Positions 35,194 through 44,294 of a stretch of DNA of 64,000 bases are shown here, piece by piece; position 1 is the first letter of the stretch; each line of letters begins with the position of its first letter. The stretch is from Villigracilis sp024434165. GTDB lineage: Bacteria > Chloroflexota > Anaerolineae > Anaerolineales > Villigracilaceae. The stretch spans positions 23,043 through 87,042 of the forward strand of contig SZPK01000013.1 in NCBI GenBank assembly GCA_030263665.1, read 5' to 3'. The notes beneath the pieces were generated by a model that worked only from the letters and a program-made list of their open reading frames with translations, did not search any database and was not told the DNA's origin. Position numbers and translations under genes: made by a program.

Positions 35194-36813
35194 TCAATCC
35201 CCCAGATAATCGCGCAGTTCCCTGCTCTTGGAAGGATGCCGCAGTTTCCGCAGCGCCTTGGCTTCGATCTGCCGCACCCGTTCGCGCGTCACATCGAAGT
35301 AACGGCTCACCTCTTCGAGCGTGTGCTCCTTGCCGTCCTTGAGACCAAAGCGTAATTCGAGCACCTCCCTCTCCCGTTCAGAGAGCGAGGCGAGCGCGTG
35401 CTGAATCTGCTCGCGCAGCATCTCGCGCGCGGCGGCATCCATGGGCGAGAGCGCGTCTTCATCCTCGATGAAATCGCCCAGCGCACTGGATTCGTCGTCG
35501 CCGACGGGACCTTCGAGCGAGACCGTCTCCTCGGCGGAGCGGAGCGCGCGCGTCACCTTCTGTGAGGCGATATCCAGCCGCCGTTTCAGGTCGGGGTGCA
35601 TGGTCCTGTTTTCCGCGTGGGCGCGCAAAATCGCCTGAACATCCGGCGCGGAAAGATAGCCGACCTCCAGCGCCAGTTCCTCGTTGGTCGGCTCGCGCCC
35701 CAATGTTTGGGTAAGATGGCGCTGGGCGCGCAAAATACGCGAAATGGACTCGAACAAATGCACGGGGATGCGAATCGTCCGCGCCTGCTCGGCAATCGAG
35801 CGGTTGATGGACTGGCGAATCCACCAGGTGGCATAGGTGCTGAATTTGAATCCGCGGCGCGGGTCGAATTTGCCGATGGCGCGCAGCAAGCCCATGTTGC
35901 CCTCCTGAATCAGGTCGAGCAGCGGAATGCCGCGCCCCAAATAGCGTTTGGCAACGCTCACCACCAGGCGCAAATTCGCGCGGATGAGCGCCTGGTTCGC
36001 CTCCACGGCGCGGGCGTGCACGGCTTCCATCTCCTTCAGCAGGTCTTCATCCGGCGGCAGGTTGCGGTACAGGGTGCGGTGCGAAGGGAAGATATGATGA
36101 GCGCGCACATGCTCCAGCAGCCATTCGGCATATTTGAATGGGAGCAGGTACAGGCTGAGAAAAACTCCGTAGGCATGGCGGGCGAGATTGTCCCACAGGT
36201 GATCCACACCCCAATTGCCGTTATCCAGGTAGGCGCGCAGATACGAAGGCGAGTCGAACTCCCAGCCCGCATGGAGCGACTGGGCTTCCGCGATGACGAG
36301 CGCCAGGTTGGGCAGTTCCTGGTCAATCCGTTCGGCGTCTTCGATCAGACGTTCCCACGAGGTAAGCATATCGGAAACGAGCGCATGGTAAATGGATTGC
36401 GCCATCGAGATCCCCTTGCGCCGCCTCAACTTGTTGAGCGCGCCGATCAGCCGGTCTGCTTCGATGAGCGTGGCGAGGCGGAACTCGCTGTCTGCGCCGA
36501 GCAGTTTGACCTGACCGATCTCGCGCAGGTACAAACGCACGGGGTCCTCGGCGAGTTCGGTCGTCTCGCGGACATGCAGGGTGAGCACTTCCTCAAAGTC
36601 GTCCTCCGGCGGAACCAGCAGGGATTCATCCGGCTCGATCAAATCGTCCACGCCGAACTCTGCCGAAGCCTGGTTTTCCTCCACCAGCGATTCGACCACG
36701 GTATCCACAGAAAGAACCCCCGGCAGTCTTTCCTTCCCGTCTCGTTCTTTGGTTTTTGCCGCCCGTTTTTTCCCCTGCGGGGCTTTCCTCGATTTGGTTT
36801 TACTGGCAGACAT
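35194..36813 (-). CDS. rpoD: Primary RNA polymerase sigma factor
   Basis: This 540-residue sigma-70 factor directs RNA polymerase to housekeeping promoters. After a Lys-rich N-terminus, region 1.2 reads DPVRLYLREIGQVKLL. A non-conserved insert precedes region 2 (ANLRLVVSVAKRYLGRGI, DLIQEGNMGLLRAIGKFD, FKFSTYATWWIRQSINRSIA), then region 3, and region 4 with VSRYFDVTRERVRQIEAKAL. The RpoD-type 2.4 helix is intact. The ATG at MSASKTKS follows an AAGGG site. Two earlier in-frame ATGs are possible. It lies 51 bases after dnaG, a classic pairing. Confidence 0.96.
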   Translation of the reverse strand: MSASKTKSRKAPQGKKRAAKTKERDGKERLPGVLSVDTVVESLVEENQASAEFGVDDLIEPDESLLVPPEDDFEEVLTLHVRETTELAEDPVRLYLREIGQVKLLGADSEFRLATLIEADRLIGALNKLRRRKGISMAQSIYHALVSDMLTSWERLIEDAERIDQELPNLALVIAEAQSLHAGWEFDSPSYLRAYLDNGNWGVDHLWDNLARHAYGVFLSLYLLPFKYAEWLLEHVRAHHIFPSHRTLYRNLPPDEDLLKEMEAVHARAVEANQALIRANLRLVVSVAKRYLGRGIPLLDLIQEGNMGLLRAIGKFDPRRGFKFSTYATWWIRQSINRSIAEQARTIRIPVHLFESISRILRAQRHLTQTLGREPTNEELALEVGYLSAPDVQAILRAHAENRTMHPDLKRRLDIASQKVTRALRSAEETVSLEGPVGDDESSALGDFIEDEDALSPMDAAAREMLREQIQHALASLSEREREVLELRFGLKDGKEHTLEEVSRYFDVTRERVRQIEAKALRKLRHPSKSRELRDYLGD

Positions 36814-36864
36814 TCGCATCCCTTTCGCTGGGCTGGAATTAACAACACGCAAAACCCAAAAACA

Positions 36865-38766
36865 TTACGTCTGTCGTTTCGACAACCTGCGTTTCGCCTG
36901 GTCTATCGCGCTGATCAAACGGATATACCGCCCGGTCTGTTCCATATACATCTTGAGGTTCGCGCCCCCCGCCTGCTGTTCGTCCTCCTGAATGAAGCGC
37001 AGGTGGTTTACGTTCGTCATTGCGTGCGTGCGCCGCAGATCCAGAAAACGCCCCAGCAAATCGTCCAGCAGTTTGTCGTCCAGCGTATCCACCTTTTCGG
37101 TTTGCGCCAGCAGGTCGTTCGTCAGCGCCGAGAGCGTTTCGGGAATCTGGCTGAGCATATACTGCTGGTGTTCCTTTTCATCCTGTTCCATCGCCAGCCG
37201 CAGGACGCCAAACAGCAACTGGTGGTCAGTATACTCGAAATCCTCCACCGTCAGCGCCGTCAGCCCGAACTCCTCCAGCCCCCGGTCGAGCCGGTAGAGC
37301 AGGTCCGGTTTTCGCAGGAGCGCCCCCAAACAATACGACTCGATCTTCAAGCGCGGATTGACCGCCGCCACAACCGGCGGCTCCACGCTGCGGGCGGGTG
37401 CAGCGCCCCTGGGCTTGCGCCTCACCACCGGACCCTTAGCCTGCGAGCCCATCAGGGCGCTTTCGCTCACCCTCAGCATTCTCGCCAACGCCTGACGGTA
37501 CGTATCGCGTTCCAGCGCGCTGGGCAGGTCGTCAATGAGCGGAAGCACCTGCACCGCGATCTGGTTCTTGACCTTTGGGTCGTTCAGGTTCTGCCCCGCC
37601 GCCAGCGCTTCCATGACGTGAGTGACGATGGGCTTGGCGTTCTCGATGATGCGCTTCCATTCCTCCCTGTCGCGCGCCACGATCTCATCCGGGTCGAGAT
37701 CGTCGGGCATGGACGCCACGCGCAAATCCGCCTGCAGGCGGGATTCATTGCGGAGCAAACCGCGCGCGTCGAAGGCGAGTTCGCCTTCTTTGTCCATCGC
37801 GGAGCGGGCGGCTTCGAGTCCGCGCAGGACGGCTTTCTGTCCTGCCGTATCGGGGTCGAGCGCGAGGACGATGCGGCGCGTGAAGCGTTTGAGCAGGCGC
37901 AATTGGTCTTCGGTGAGCGCCGTGCCCATCGGCGAGACGACGTTTTCGTAGCCCGCCTGATGCAAGGCGATCACGTCGAGGTAGCCTTCCACAATCACCG
38001 CCTGGTCTGCGGCGCGAATGGGCTTGCGGGCGCGGTCCAAGCCGTAGAGCAGCCTGCCTTTGTTGAAGATCGGCGTTTCGGGGGAGTTCAAAAATTTGGG
38101 AATGTCGTCCGGGTCCACGATGCGCGCGCCGAAACCCGCCATGCGTCCCTGCTCATCGCGGATGGGAATCATGATTCGGTTTCTGAATCTGTCGTAGCGC
38201 CTGCCGTCGTCGCGTTCGGTCAGGAGACCGACGTCCATCAAATCGTGTTCCGAGTAACCGCGCTGGGTGAAAAAACCCAGGGCGTTGTCGAAACCCTGGG
38301 GGGCAAATCCCAGCCCAAACGTTTCGATGGAGGCGTCGGTCAGTCCGCGCTTTTCGCGCAGGTAGGTCAAAATATCCCTGTTATTGAAAAGATGACTGCG
38401 GTAGAAGACCACTGCATCTTCGAGCAGTTTGCGGAGGTGGTCGTAGGCTTCGCGTTGTTCGGGCGTTTCACGCTGAAAGTCCTTCAACTCCACGCCCGCG
38501 CGCGCCGCCAGTTTTTGCAGGGCTTCCTTGAACTCGACCCCCTCGCGCTTCATCACGAACTTGAAGATGTCGCCGCCTTCGTTGCATTGACCGAAGCAGC
38601 GCCACGTGCCCGTCTCGGGCCAGACGACGAAGGCGGGCGTGTGCTTGTTATCGTGGAACGGGCAGAAGCCGGTGTAGTTTCGTCCGGCGCGGCGCAGCTT
38701 GACGCCCGCCTCGGAGACCAGCTCCACGATGTCAATGCGCGATTTGACTTCATCAATGGTGGACAT
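36865..38766 (-). CDS. dnaG: DNA primase
   Basis: The 633-residue primase makes RNA primers for replication. The N-terminal zinc-binding domain has C35, H38, C57 and C61 (FCPFHDNKHTPAF, WRCFGQCNEGG). The catalytic core and TOPRIM fold follow, with AVIVEGYLDVIALHQAGYEN and LALDPDTAGQKA supplying the acidic residues. The C-terminal part, rich in helices, is where the helicase-binding domain would be. A -10 box ends eleven bases before the ATG, so the transcript may have almost no leader. rpoD follows on the same strand. Confidence 0.97.
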   Translation of the reverse strand: MSTIDEVKSRIDIVELVSEAGVKLRRAGRNYTGFCPFHDNKHTPAFVVWPETGTWRCFGQCNEGGDIFKFVMKREGVEFKEALQKLAARAGVELKDFQRETPEQREAYDHLRKLLEDAVVFYRSHLFNNRDILTYLREKRGLTDASIETFGLGFAPQGFDNALGFFTQRGYSEHDLMDVGLLTERDDGRRYDRFRNRIMIPIRDEQGRMAGFGARIVDPDDIPKFLNSPETPIFNKGRLLYGLDRARKPIRAADQAVIVEGYLDVIALHQAGYENVVSPMGTALTEDQLRLLKRFTRRIVLALDPDTAGQKAVLRGLEAARSAMDKEGELAFDARGLLRNESRLQADLRVASMPDDLDPDEIVARDREEWKRIIENAKPIVTHVMEALAAGQNLNDPKVKNQIAVQVLPLIDDLPSALERDTYRQALARMLRVSESALMGSQAKGPVVRRKPRGAAPARSVEPPVVAAVNPRLKIESYCLGALLRKPDLLYRLDRGLEEFGLTALTVEDFEYTDHQLLFGVLRLAMEQDEKEHQQYMLSQIPETLSALTNDLLAQTEKVDTLDDKLLDDLLGRFLDLRRTHAMTNVNHLRFIQEDEQQAGGANLKMYMEQTGRYIRLISAIDQAKRRLSKRQT

Positions 38767-38777
38767 AGGCTGGTTGA

Positions 38778-38783
38778 ATTATA
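38778..38783 (-). promoter_or_regulatory. -10 box of dnaG
   Basis: TATAAT, preceded by TGGG (near an extended -10), lies eleven bases before the dnaG ATG. No Shine-Dalgarno sequence lies between. The upstream CACAATTTGTG is a weak palindrome at about the -35 position. Confidence 0.5.
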
Positions 38784-38827
38784 CCCATCGCGGTCACAAA
38801 TTGTGTCCCTTCCCCGCTGTTTGTGTG

Positions 38828-39150
38828 CATGCAAAACATGTCAGGCAGTTTGCTCCCTGCGCCGCATCACTTCGTACCCATTCTGGGCATAATGGCACTT
38901 TCCTCGGCGGCGGGGACGCCGCCGGGAGCATATTTTTTAAAAATTCTGGCTCTACCGTTTTTAACGGGAAAACCTTTTTCAAACACAAAGTACACGGCAC
39001 TTGTCTCGGGTGCAAGTGCCGGGGAGGTCACGAAGGAAAAACGCCCGTAAAAATAAGTCGCCCTTCGCCCTTTGTGTACTTGGTGTCCTTCGGGTTCAGG
39101 CTCTTTCCCATTAATTACAAAAGACCCAAAATTTCTTTCGACCGGCCGCT
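38828..39150. repeat. Composite repeat region between dnaG and the TlpA-like gene
   Basis: This gene-free stretch (gap 38767-39299) contains ACCCATTCTGGGC, then CCTCGGCGGCGGGGACGCCG with GGGAGCATATTTTTTAAAA, closely matching the tandem elements at 10.9-11.1 kb. Palindromic ACACAAAGTACAC and CCCTTTGTGTACTTGG segments follow. It ends with AAATTTCTTTCGACCGGCCG, similar to the terminal sequence of the 11 kb elements. It looks like a repeat element invaded by a second one. No gene is seen in the remaining 150 bases. Confidence 0.6.
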
Positions 39151-39299
39151 TTGCAAGAGGCTGCATGAGGATTAACTTTTTCGGGGTCTTCCGTTTACGA
39201 ACAAAATCGAACCGCCAGGTTTTTCGAGGCTTTCCTGGCGCACCTGGCGACAGGAATTCCGAATGGATGGTAATGAAATTTCCGATAATGCCCGATATG

Positions 39300-40469
39300 T
39301 TACTGAACGCCGATAATTTCCCCCACCTTGGTGTTGATCTTCCAATAATCCGTCATGCCGATGCCGATGTAGGTGATGACGCCGGAACGGTCCACGAAGA
39401 AAAGCGTCGGAAAGCCGATGATCTCATACGACTTGGCGATACTGCCTTCGGGGTCGGTCAAGAGGTGGAAGGTCAGCGCATGCGATTTGCCAAAATCGCG
39501 GATGAGCGCCTCCTTCTCCTCCACATCCACCGCCAGGATGGTAAGTCCCTTGTCCTTGTGGGTCTGGTAGATCATTTGCAGGGCAGACATCTGCGCCTCG
39601 CAGTAATCGCACCAGGTCGTCCAGAACAGGACAAGCACCACGTCGCCGGAAAAATCGCCCAGGCTCACCTGGTTGTTATCGTACACATCCTTCAATGTAA
39701 AGTCCGGCGCATAATAACCGACGTAAGGTCCGACCTGCGATTTGGGGACGGGCGTCCTTTCGACCGGGGCAATGAAGGCGGAGGTTGGAGTGACGAAAGT
39801 GGGGGTAACGATGGGGGTCAGGCTTGGGAGCAGGGTGGCGGTGGGCGTTGGCGTCCAGGTGGGCGGGAGGAGAATTTGCGTGACAGAACCGGGCGGCGCC
39901 GAACGAGCCGGGAGGAGAATGCCGCGCACGATCATGACGGCGGCAAAGCCCAGAACGAATACTGCTGCGATTCCCATCCCCGCCAGCGCGGCAGCATGGA
40001 TTCCCTTTTTATTTTTCTTTTGCTGCACAACGGGAGGTTGAACGGCTGAAGATGAAACTTTCGCTTTTGGCAGTTGGCTTATGGCGTCGGCAGGCTTCGA
40101 CGGGAGCGGGGCAGCCTGTGAAGCAGGCTTCTGTTCAAATTGCGGAGGCGGCGTGGATTGGAGTTCCTCAATCAGCGCTTCCGAATTGACGAACGGCGGG
40201 ACAAACGCAGGAACAGGCGGGGGCGTCCCCTTGAGTTTTTCGAGGCGCGCACGCACGGGCGCGGCATGAGGCTCGATGCGCAGGGCGCGTTCCAGGCAAT
40301 CAATCTGCTGTTTCACTTCGGGCACGACAAGGCTAAGCAGCCACCAGCCCCGCGCCGAATTGGGATGCTGTTGAACATACCCCGCCAGCAGGGGAAGCGC
40401 CGAACTCTTTTTCCCTTCCTTCAGGTACTCTTCCGCTTGTCGAAGTGGATCCATGCCTGCAGCGTCCAT
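39300..40469 (-). CDS. TlpA-like thioredoxin with TPR and membrane anchor
   Basis: The 389-residue protein has an N-terminal cytoplasmic TPR-like region (residues 1 to about 75, KKSSALPLLAGYVQQHPNSA), a Pro/Gln-rich linker, one transmembrane helix (AAALAGMGIAAVFVLGFAAV) and a Thr/Pro-rich spacer. The external thioredoxin domain has APDFTLKDVYDNNQVSLGDF, FWTTWCDYCEAQMSAL with the CxxC redox pair, and FPTLFFVDRSG with the cis-Pro. It probably reduces or oxidises cell-surface thiols. The start at MDAAGMDPL follows AAGGAT. An upstream ATG adds 14 residues and is less likely. Confidence 0.86.
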   Translation of the reverse strand: MDAAGMDPLRQAEEYLKEGKKSSALPLLAGYVQQHPNSARGWWLLSLVVPEVKQQIDCLERALRIEPHAAPVRARLEKLKGTPPPVPAFVPPFVNSEALIEELQSTPPPQFEQKPASQAAPLPSKPADAISQLPKAKVSSSAVQPPVVQQKKNKKGIHAAALAGMGIAAVFVLGFAAVMIVRGILLPARSAPPGSVTQILLPPTWTPTPTATLLPSLTPIVTPTFVTPTSAFIAPVERTPVPKSQVGPYVGYYAPDFTLKDVYDNNQVSLGDFSGDVVLVLFWTTWCDYCEAQMSALQMIYQTHKDKGLTILAVDVEEKEALIRDFGKSHALTFHLLTDPEGSIAKSYEIIGFPTLFFVDRSGVITYIGIGMTDYWKINTKVGEIIGVQ

Positions 40470-40674
40470 TAGGCTATCCTTACCTTTCCGAATTGTACCG
40501 ACATTGTACAATTTCGAGAATGACGAAATTAATCATGAGTCGGTGATATTCATCCGTAAGGAAGAGGCGGGCGTCGGTTGTTATACGATCTCATCGAAGC
40601 CGCCTGGCATTTTTTTTGATTTTGGAACACGCCGTCATTTCACGCGCGGCAGGTATGCGGGAGGGACCCGGCAT

Positions 40675-40709
40675 AAAAAAACCTGCAAACATGGAACCAT
40701 GTTTGCAGG
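40675..40709 (-). terminator. Rho-independent terminator of the ABC importer operon
   Basis: CCTGCAAACATGG and CCATGTTTGCAGG form a 13-bp perfect stem with a two-base centre. Read on the minus strand it is followed by TTTTTTTATG. It lies 24 bases after the stop of the small membrane gene and closes the whole operon. Confidence 0.9.
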
Positions 40710-40732
40710 CGGGAAGGCATCAGACCGCAGGC

Positions 40733-40960
40733 TTACCGGTAACGATCCTCGTCGTCCGAGTTTCTTCTTTGCTTGGCGCGCAACATGGCGACGCCGGTAA
40801 TGCCAAGAAACAGTCCCAGCACCGATAAAGTATAGGACAAAAAGTTCAGAAAGATGGTGGATTCCACCACATGGATCACCATCAGGAAGGGCATGACGCA
40901 TCCGAACAGCATCATACCGATTGCAATGGCGATCAACCGTTCGGGGTGTTCAAGGTTCAT
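40733..40960 (-). CDS. Small two-helix membrane protein
   Basis: This 75-residue protein is unrecognised. It consists of two hydrophobic helices (LIAIAIGMMLFGCVMPFLMV, and FLNFLSYTLSVLGLFLGITG) and a charged C-terminus ending in DDEDRYR. It overlaps the stop of the second ATPase gene by ATGA and lies before the operon terminator, so it is made with the transporter. An accessory membrane subunit is possible, but there is no direct evidence. Confidence 0.75.
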   Translation of the reverse strand: MNLEHPERLIAIAIGMMLFGCVMPFLMVIHVVESTIFLNFLSYTLSVLGLFLGITGVAMLRAKQRRNSDDEDRYR

Positions 40961-41943
40961 TTATACAACCAGCAGGCAACAAGGTGGTCATCCGCCTGAA
41001 GATCATGGGGTTCTTCCACCTCGCAAAGATTCTCGATCCGTTTCGGGCAGCGCGGGTGGAAACGGCATCCGCTGGGAGGGTTAACCAGGCTGGGCGGTTC
41101 GCCTGGCGGCAGTTCGCGGAATTGAAGCGCATTGTTTGCATCCGGGTCGGATGTGGCGTCCATCAACGCCGCTGTGTACGGATGTTTCGGGGCGTGGACG
41201 ATTGAATTCACTGGCGCCTTTTCCACCACGTTCCCGGCGTACATCACGAACACGCGCTCGGAGAAATACCGCACGGTGGAAAGGTCGTGCGTAATATAGA
41301 TCACAGCCAGTTTGTATTTTTCCTGCAAACCGCGCAGGAGTTTGAGAATTTCCACGCGCACGGACGCATCCAGCATGGAGACGGGTTCATCCGCCACGAC
41401 CAGTTTCGGTTCGAGGATGATCGCGCGGGCGATCACCACGCGCTGCTGCTGTCCGCCGCTGAGCATGTGGGGAAATTTGTGAAGGAAATCGTCCACCGGG
41501 GTGAGTTTCACGTCCTCCATCACCTTGCGCACGCGGCGTTCGCGTTCCGCCGGGTCCTTGATCCCGTTGATGATCAGGGGTTCCTCCAAAATGCGTTGGA
41601 CGTTCATGAACGGAGCCAGCGCGCCGAACGGGTCCTGTTGGACGTATCCGATGTGCGCGCGATATTGCCGCAGGGCTTCGCCTCTCAGCGCGCCCACGTC
41701 CAAATCTTCAAAAATCACCTTGCCTTTGGTGGGCTTGTTCAAGCCAAGGATTGTCTTCATCAGGCTGGTCTTGCCGCAGCCGCTCTCGCCCACAATGGCA
41801 ATGGTCTCGCCGTAGTGCAGGTCGAAGGTCACGCCGTCCACCGCCTTGACGTAACCGGCGTGTCCGAAACCGAAGCGCTTGAGTTCGAACCATACGTGCA
41901 AATCCTGGATGGAAAGGAGCACATCTCTTTGTTTGTCTGTCAT
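40957..41943 (-). CDS. Oligopeptide/oligosaccharide-type ABC ATPase (OppF/DppF-like)
   Basis: The 328-residue ATPase has Walker A (AIVGESGCGKTSLMKTIL), signature HMLSGGQQQRVVIARAII, and Walker B LVVADEPVSMLD. It ends with the OppD/F C-terminal motif carrying GCRFHPRCPKRIENLCEVEE. The Cys residues there match the putative iron-sulfur site of this subfamily. It pairs with the neighbouring OppD-like ATPase to drive import. The gene sits fifth in an operon ordered binding protein, permease, permease, ATPase, ATPase. Confidence 0.93.
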   Translation of the reverse strand: MTDKQRDVLLSIQDLHVWFELKRFGFGHAGYVKAVDGVTFDLHYGETIAIVGESGCGKTSLMKTILGLNKPTKGKVIFEDLDVGALRGEALRQYRAHIGYVQQDPFGALAPFMNVQRILEEPLIINGIKDPAERERRVRKVMEDVKLTPVDDFLHKFPHMLSGGQQQRVVIARAIILEPKLVVADEPVSMLDASVRVEILKLLRGLQEKYKLAVIYITHDLSTVRYFSERVFVMYAGNVVEKAPVNSIVHAPKHPYTAALMDATSDPDANNALQFRELPPGEPPSLVNPPSGCRFHPRCPKRIENLCEVEEPHDLQADDHLVACWLYK

Positions 41944-41981
41944 CTTGTAACCTCGTTATGATTTTTCCTTGCCTGCACAAA

Positions 41982-42950
41982 CTAGGATGTGTACAGCCAG
42001 CATTTGACCTGAATCCCATCCACATTTACAACCGGCGGTTCCTCCGAGCACTTTGCAAAACGCTTGGGGCAGCGGTCCGCGAAACGACAACCCTTGGGCG
42101 GGTTCAACAGACTGGGAGGCTGACCCGTGATGAACTCCGGCTCCTGGTTGGCGCGCAGACGCGGCACGCTCGCCATCAACATGCGGGAATAGGGATGCAG
42201 GGGTTCGTTGAAGAAACGATGCGCATCGCTCACTTCCACGATCTGACCGGCATACATCACCGCCACGCGGTCGGCGAGCTCGCTGGATGTGGCAATATCG
42301 TGCGTGATCAAAACGAAGCTTACTTCCAATTCCTTTTTGAGGCGCTTCAGCACGTTGAAGATGTTGGCTTGCGTCAAAACGTCGAGCGCGGAGGTCGGCT
42401 CATCGAGGACGACCAGCGCGGGCGCGGTGACAAGCGCCATGGCAATGGCGACGCGCTGGCGCATCCCGCCGCTCAGTTCGAACGCATAGCGGTCGAGGAA
42501 ATCCACTGGGACGCCCACATGCTGGAACATCTTGGCAGCCTGGACGAGCGCTTCCTCCTTCTTGACACCATGATGAACGATCATCGGTTCGGCAACCTGG
42601 TCGCCGACCTTCAACACCGGGTTGAGCGAGTTCATGGCGGCTTGCGGCACCAGGGACATGCGTACCCAGCGCACATTCTGCCGGTACTGTTCCTCGTCCA
42701 TCGCCATTGTGTCCGTGCCTTCCAGGAAGACCTTGCCGCCGTATTTATCCACGTTGCGCGGCAGCAAACGCAGGATCGCCTTCGCCAGCGAACTCTTCCC
42801 GCATCCGGATTCACCCAAAATGACAACCGCTTCCTTGTACCCCAGGTCGAAGAAGACCCCATCCACTGCCTGCACATTTCCCTTGGTGGTTTTGAAATGT
42901 AAAACTAAATCTTCGATGTGCAGCAATATATCTTTTTGTTGTTCAGCCAT
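41982..42950 (-). CDS. Oligopeptide/oligosaccharide-type ABC ATPase (OppD/DppD-like)
   Basis: This 322-residue ATPase shows VVILGESGCGKSSLAKAILR, FELSGGMRQRVAIAMALV and LVVLDEPTSALDVLTQANIF, followed by the C-terminal motif GCRFADRCPKRFAKCSEEPP of family-5 transporters. The dimer formed with the OppF-like subunit should contact both permeases. It lies three bases after the second permease gene. The 38-base gap to the OppF-like gene is without features. Confidence 0.93.
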   Translation of the reverse strand: MAEQQKDILLHIEDLVLHFKTTKGNVQAVDGVFFDLGYKEAVVILGESGCGKSSLAKAILRLLPRNVDKYGGKVFLEGTDTMAMDEEQYRQNVRWVRMSLVPQAAMNSLNPVLKVGDQVAEPMIVHHGVKKEEALVQAAKMFQHVGVPVDFLDRYAFELSGGMRQRVAIAMALVTAPALVVLDEPTSALDVLTQANIFNVLKRLKKELEVSFVLITHDIATSSELADRVAVMYAGQIVEVSDAHRFFNEPLHPYSRMLMASVPRLRANQEPEFITGQPPSLLNPPKGCRFADRCPKRFAKCSEEPPVVNVDGIQVKCWLYTS

Positions 42951-42953
42951 GGA

Positions 42954-44294
42954 CTATACACCTCGCAGGCGGGGATTGAAAATTCGATCCAGTGAAAAAC
43001 CGAGCATGGCAAACGCCAGACCGGTGATCATCAATACAATGGAGGGCTCCAGCACCCAATAGAACTGATTCTGGAAAAGCGCCCCGTTCGTGATGCCTTC
43101 CTGAATCACCTTTCCCCAGGTAGGCAGTACGGGGTCGCCCAAACCAAGCACGGTCAGGGAGGCTTCGAGGAACACGTTGGAGGGAATCAAAATGACCAAC
43201 TGCGGAATCAGCAGGGGGACGATACGCGGCACAAGGTACTGCATAATGATGCGCCAGTTGCCCGCTCCATACGCCCGCGCGGCTTCCACATAGGGGGATT
43301 CCTTGATCTGAAGGAAAACAGCGCGGTATCCCTTGATGCCCGCCCCGAAAATGCTCAGGGCGATGACGGCAACCAGGATCACCCAGATACTCCGCGAGTA
43401 GAACGTACCGATCATGATCAGAATCGGCAGGAAGGGCAGGACAAGATTGACCTCGGTAATGCGCTGGATGGTCTCATCCACCCAGCCGCCATACCATGTG
43501 CCGACCGCCGCAATGATCATGGTGGTGAGGGTCGTGCCGAGTGCGGCAAGCAGACCGAAGGCAAGCGCCACAGGCGCGCCCCACAACAACGGGATGGTCA
43601 AATCCCGGCGGCGATGGTCCGTGCCGGCCCAGCCGTACACCTCGCCATAGACCACAAACTCTGCATCAACCGTGGAGTTCTCTTCAAAGGCAACCCCTTC
43701 GATTTGCAGTTCGTATGTCCCTTTGACAATGGTGGGCGGGTCCGTGGTCAAATCCAGGAAAAGTCCTTTTTCAGGGCTGTTGCCCCTTAAGCGCCTTGCC
43801 AGTTTGGCGTCCTGCGAAAAACGATAGGTTTGTGTCTTGGAAACGGCAAAACTGCCGATGTTGATCTCTCTGCCGTCCGGGGTGAGAAGTTTGATCGAGA
43901 CGAACGGCTCCTTGCTTTCGTAGGTGGATGTAAAGTAAAGCGAAATTTCCTGCGGGAAGGAAGAGGCGTTGTATTCGAACGGGAAGGAAATGAAAATCTT
44001 GTTTGTTCCGTTCGAGAACTCTTCGGTCTTCGTCCCCTCCCCGTTTGCGGTATTGAAAATGAATGTCTCCAGCAGGTCGTCTTCCCTGAACCAGTTGACC
44101 CATTTGGGCTGCGCCGTCCGCGGCGTTTTATACCAGACGTTTTCATCTCCGCGCCAAAGGGTGATCGCCTCGTTGTATGGCAGAACAATCAGCGTGTATA
44201 TGGAAACGACCACCAGGAAGAAAATGATGATCAGCCCCACAATGGCGGAGGGATACTGGGAAAGGTCCTTGAAAAATTTGCGTATGGAACTCAT
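42954..44294 (-). CDS. Family-5 ABC permease with large external insert (DppC-like)
   Basis: The 446-residue permease has a first helix (SAIVGLIIIFFLVVVSIYTL), then about 180 external residues rich in strands (WVNWFREDDLLETFIFNTAN, KGTYELQIEGVAFEENSTV). After that come GTDHRRRDLTIPLLWGAPVA, which replaces the usual GTDxxGRD entry motif, and further helices with the EAA-type loop EAARAYGAGNWRIIMQYLVP. Typical DppC proteins are near 300 residues, so the insert of about 150 is unusual and may touch the binding protein. It overlaps the DppB-like gene by ATGA. Confidence 0.9.
   Translation of the reverse strand: MSSIRKFFKDLSQYPSAIVGLIIIFFLVVVSIYTLIVLPYNEAITLWRGDENVWYKTPRTAQPKWVNWFREDDLLETFIFNTANGEGTKTEEFSNGTNKIFISFPFEYNASSFPQEISLYFTSTYESKEPFVSIKLLTPDGREINIGSFAVSKTQTYRFSQDAKLARRLRGNSPEKGLFLDLTTDPPTIVKGTYELQIEGVAFEENSTVDAEFVVYGEVYGWAGTDHRRRDLTIPLLWGAPVALAFGLLAALGTTLTTMIIAAVGTWYGGWVDETIQRITEVNLVLPFLPILIMIGTFYSRSIWVILVAVIALSIFGAGIKGYRAVFLQIKESPYVEAARAYGAGNWRIIMQYLVPRIVPLLIPQLVILIPSNVFLEASLTVLGLGDPVLPTWGKVIQEGITNGALFQNQFYWVLEPSIVLMITGLAFAMLGFSLDRIFNPRLRGV

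Noticed and set aside
35596..38892. A very long plus-strand open frame (about 1,100 codons) opposite rpoD and dnaG
   Set aside because: It is fully antisense to two certain core genes, has no family pattern, and arises from GC-rich codon use on the other strand.
39072..40049. A 325-codon plus-strand frame overlapping the TlpA-like gene
   Set aside because: It begins in repeat DNA and continues antisense to a well-supported gene.
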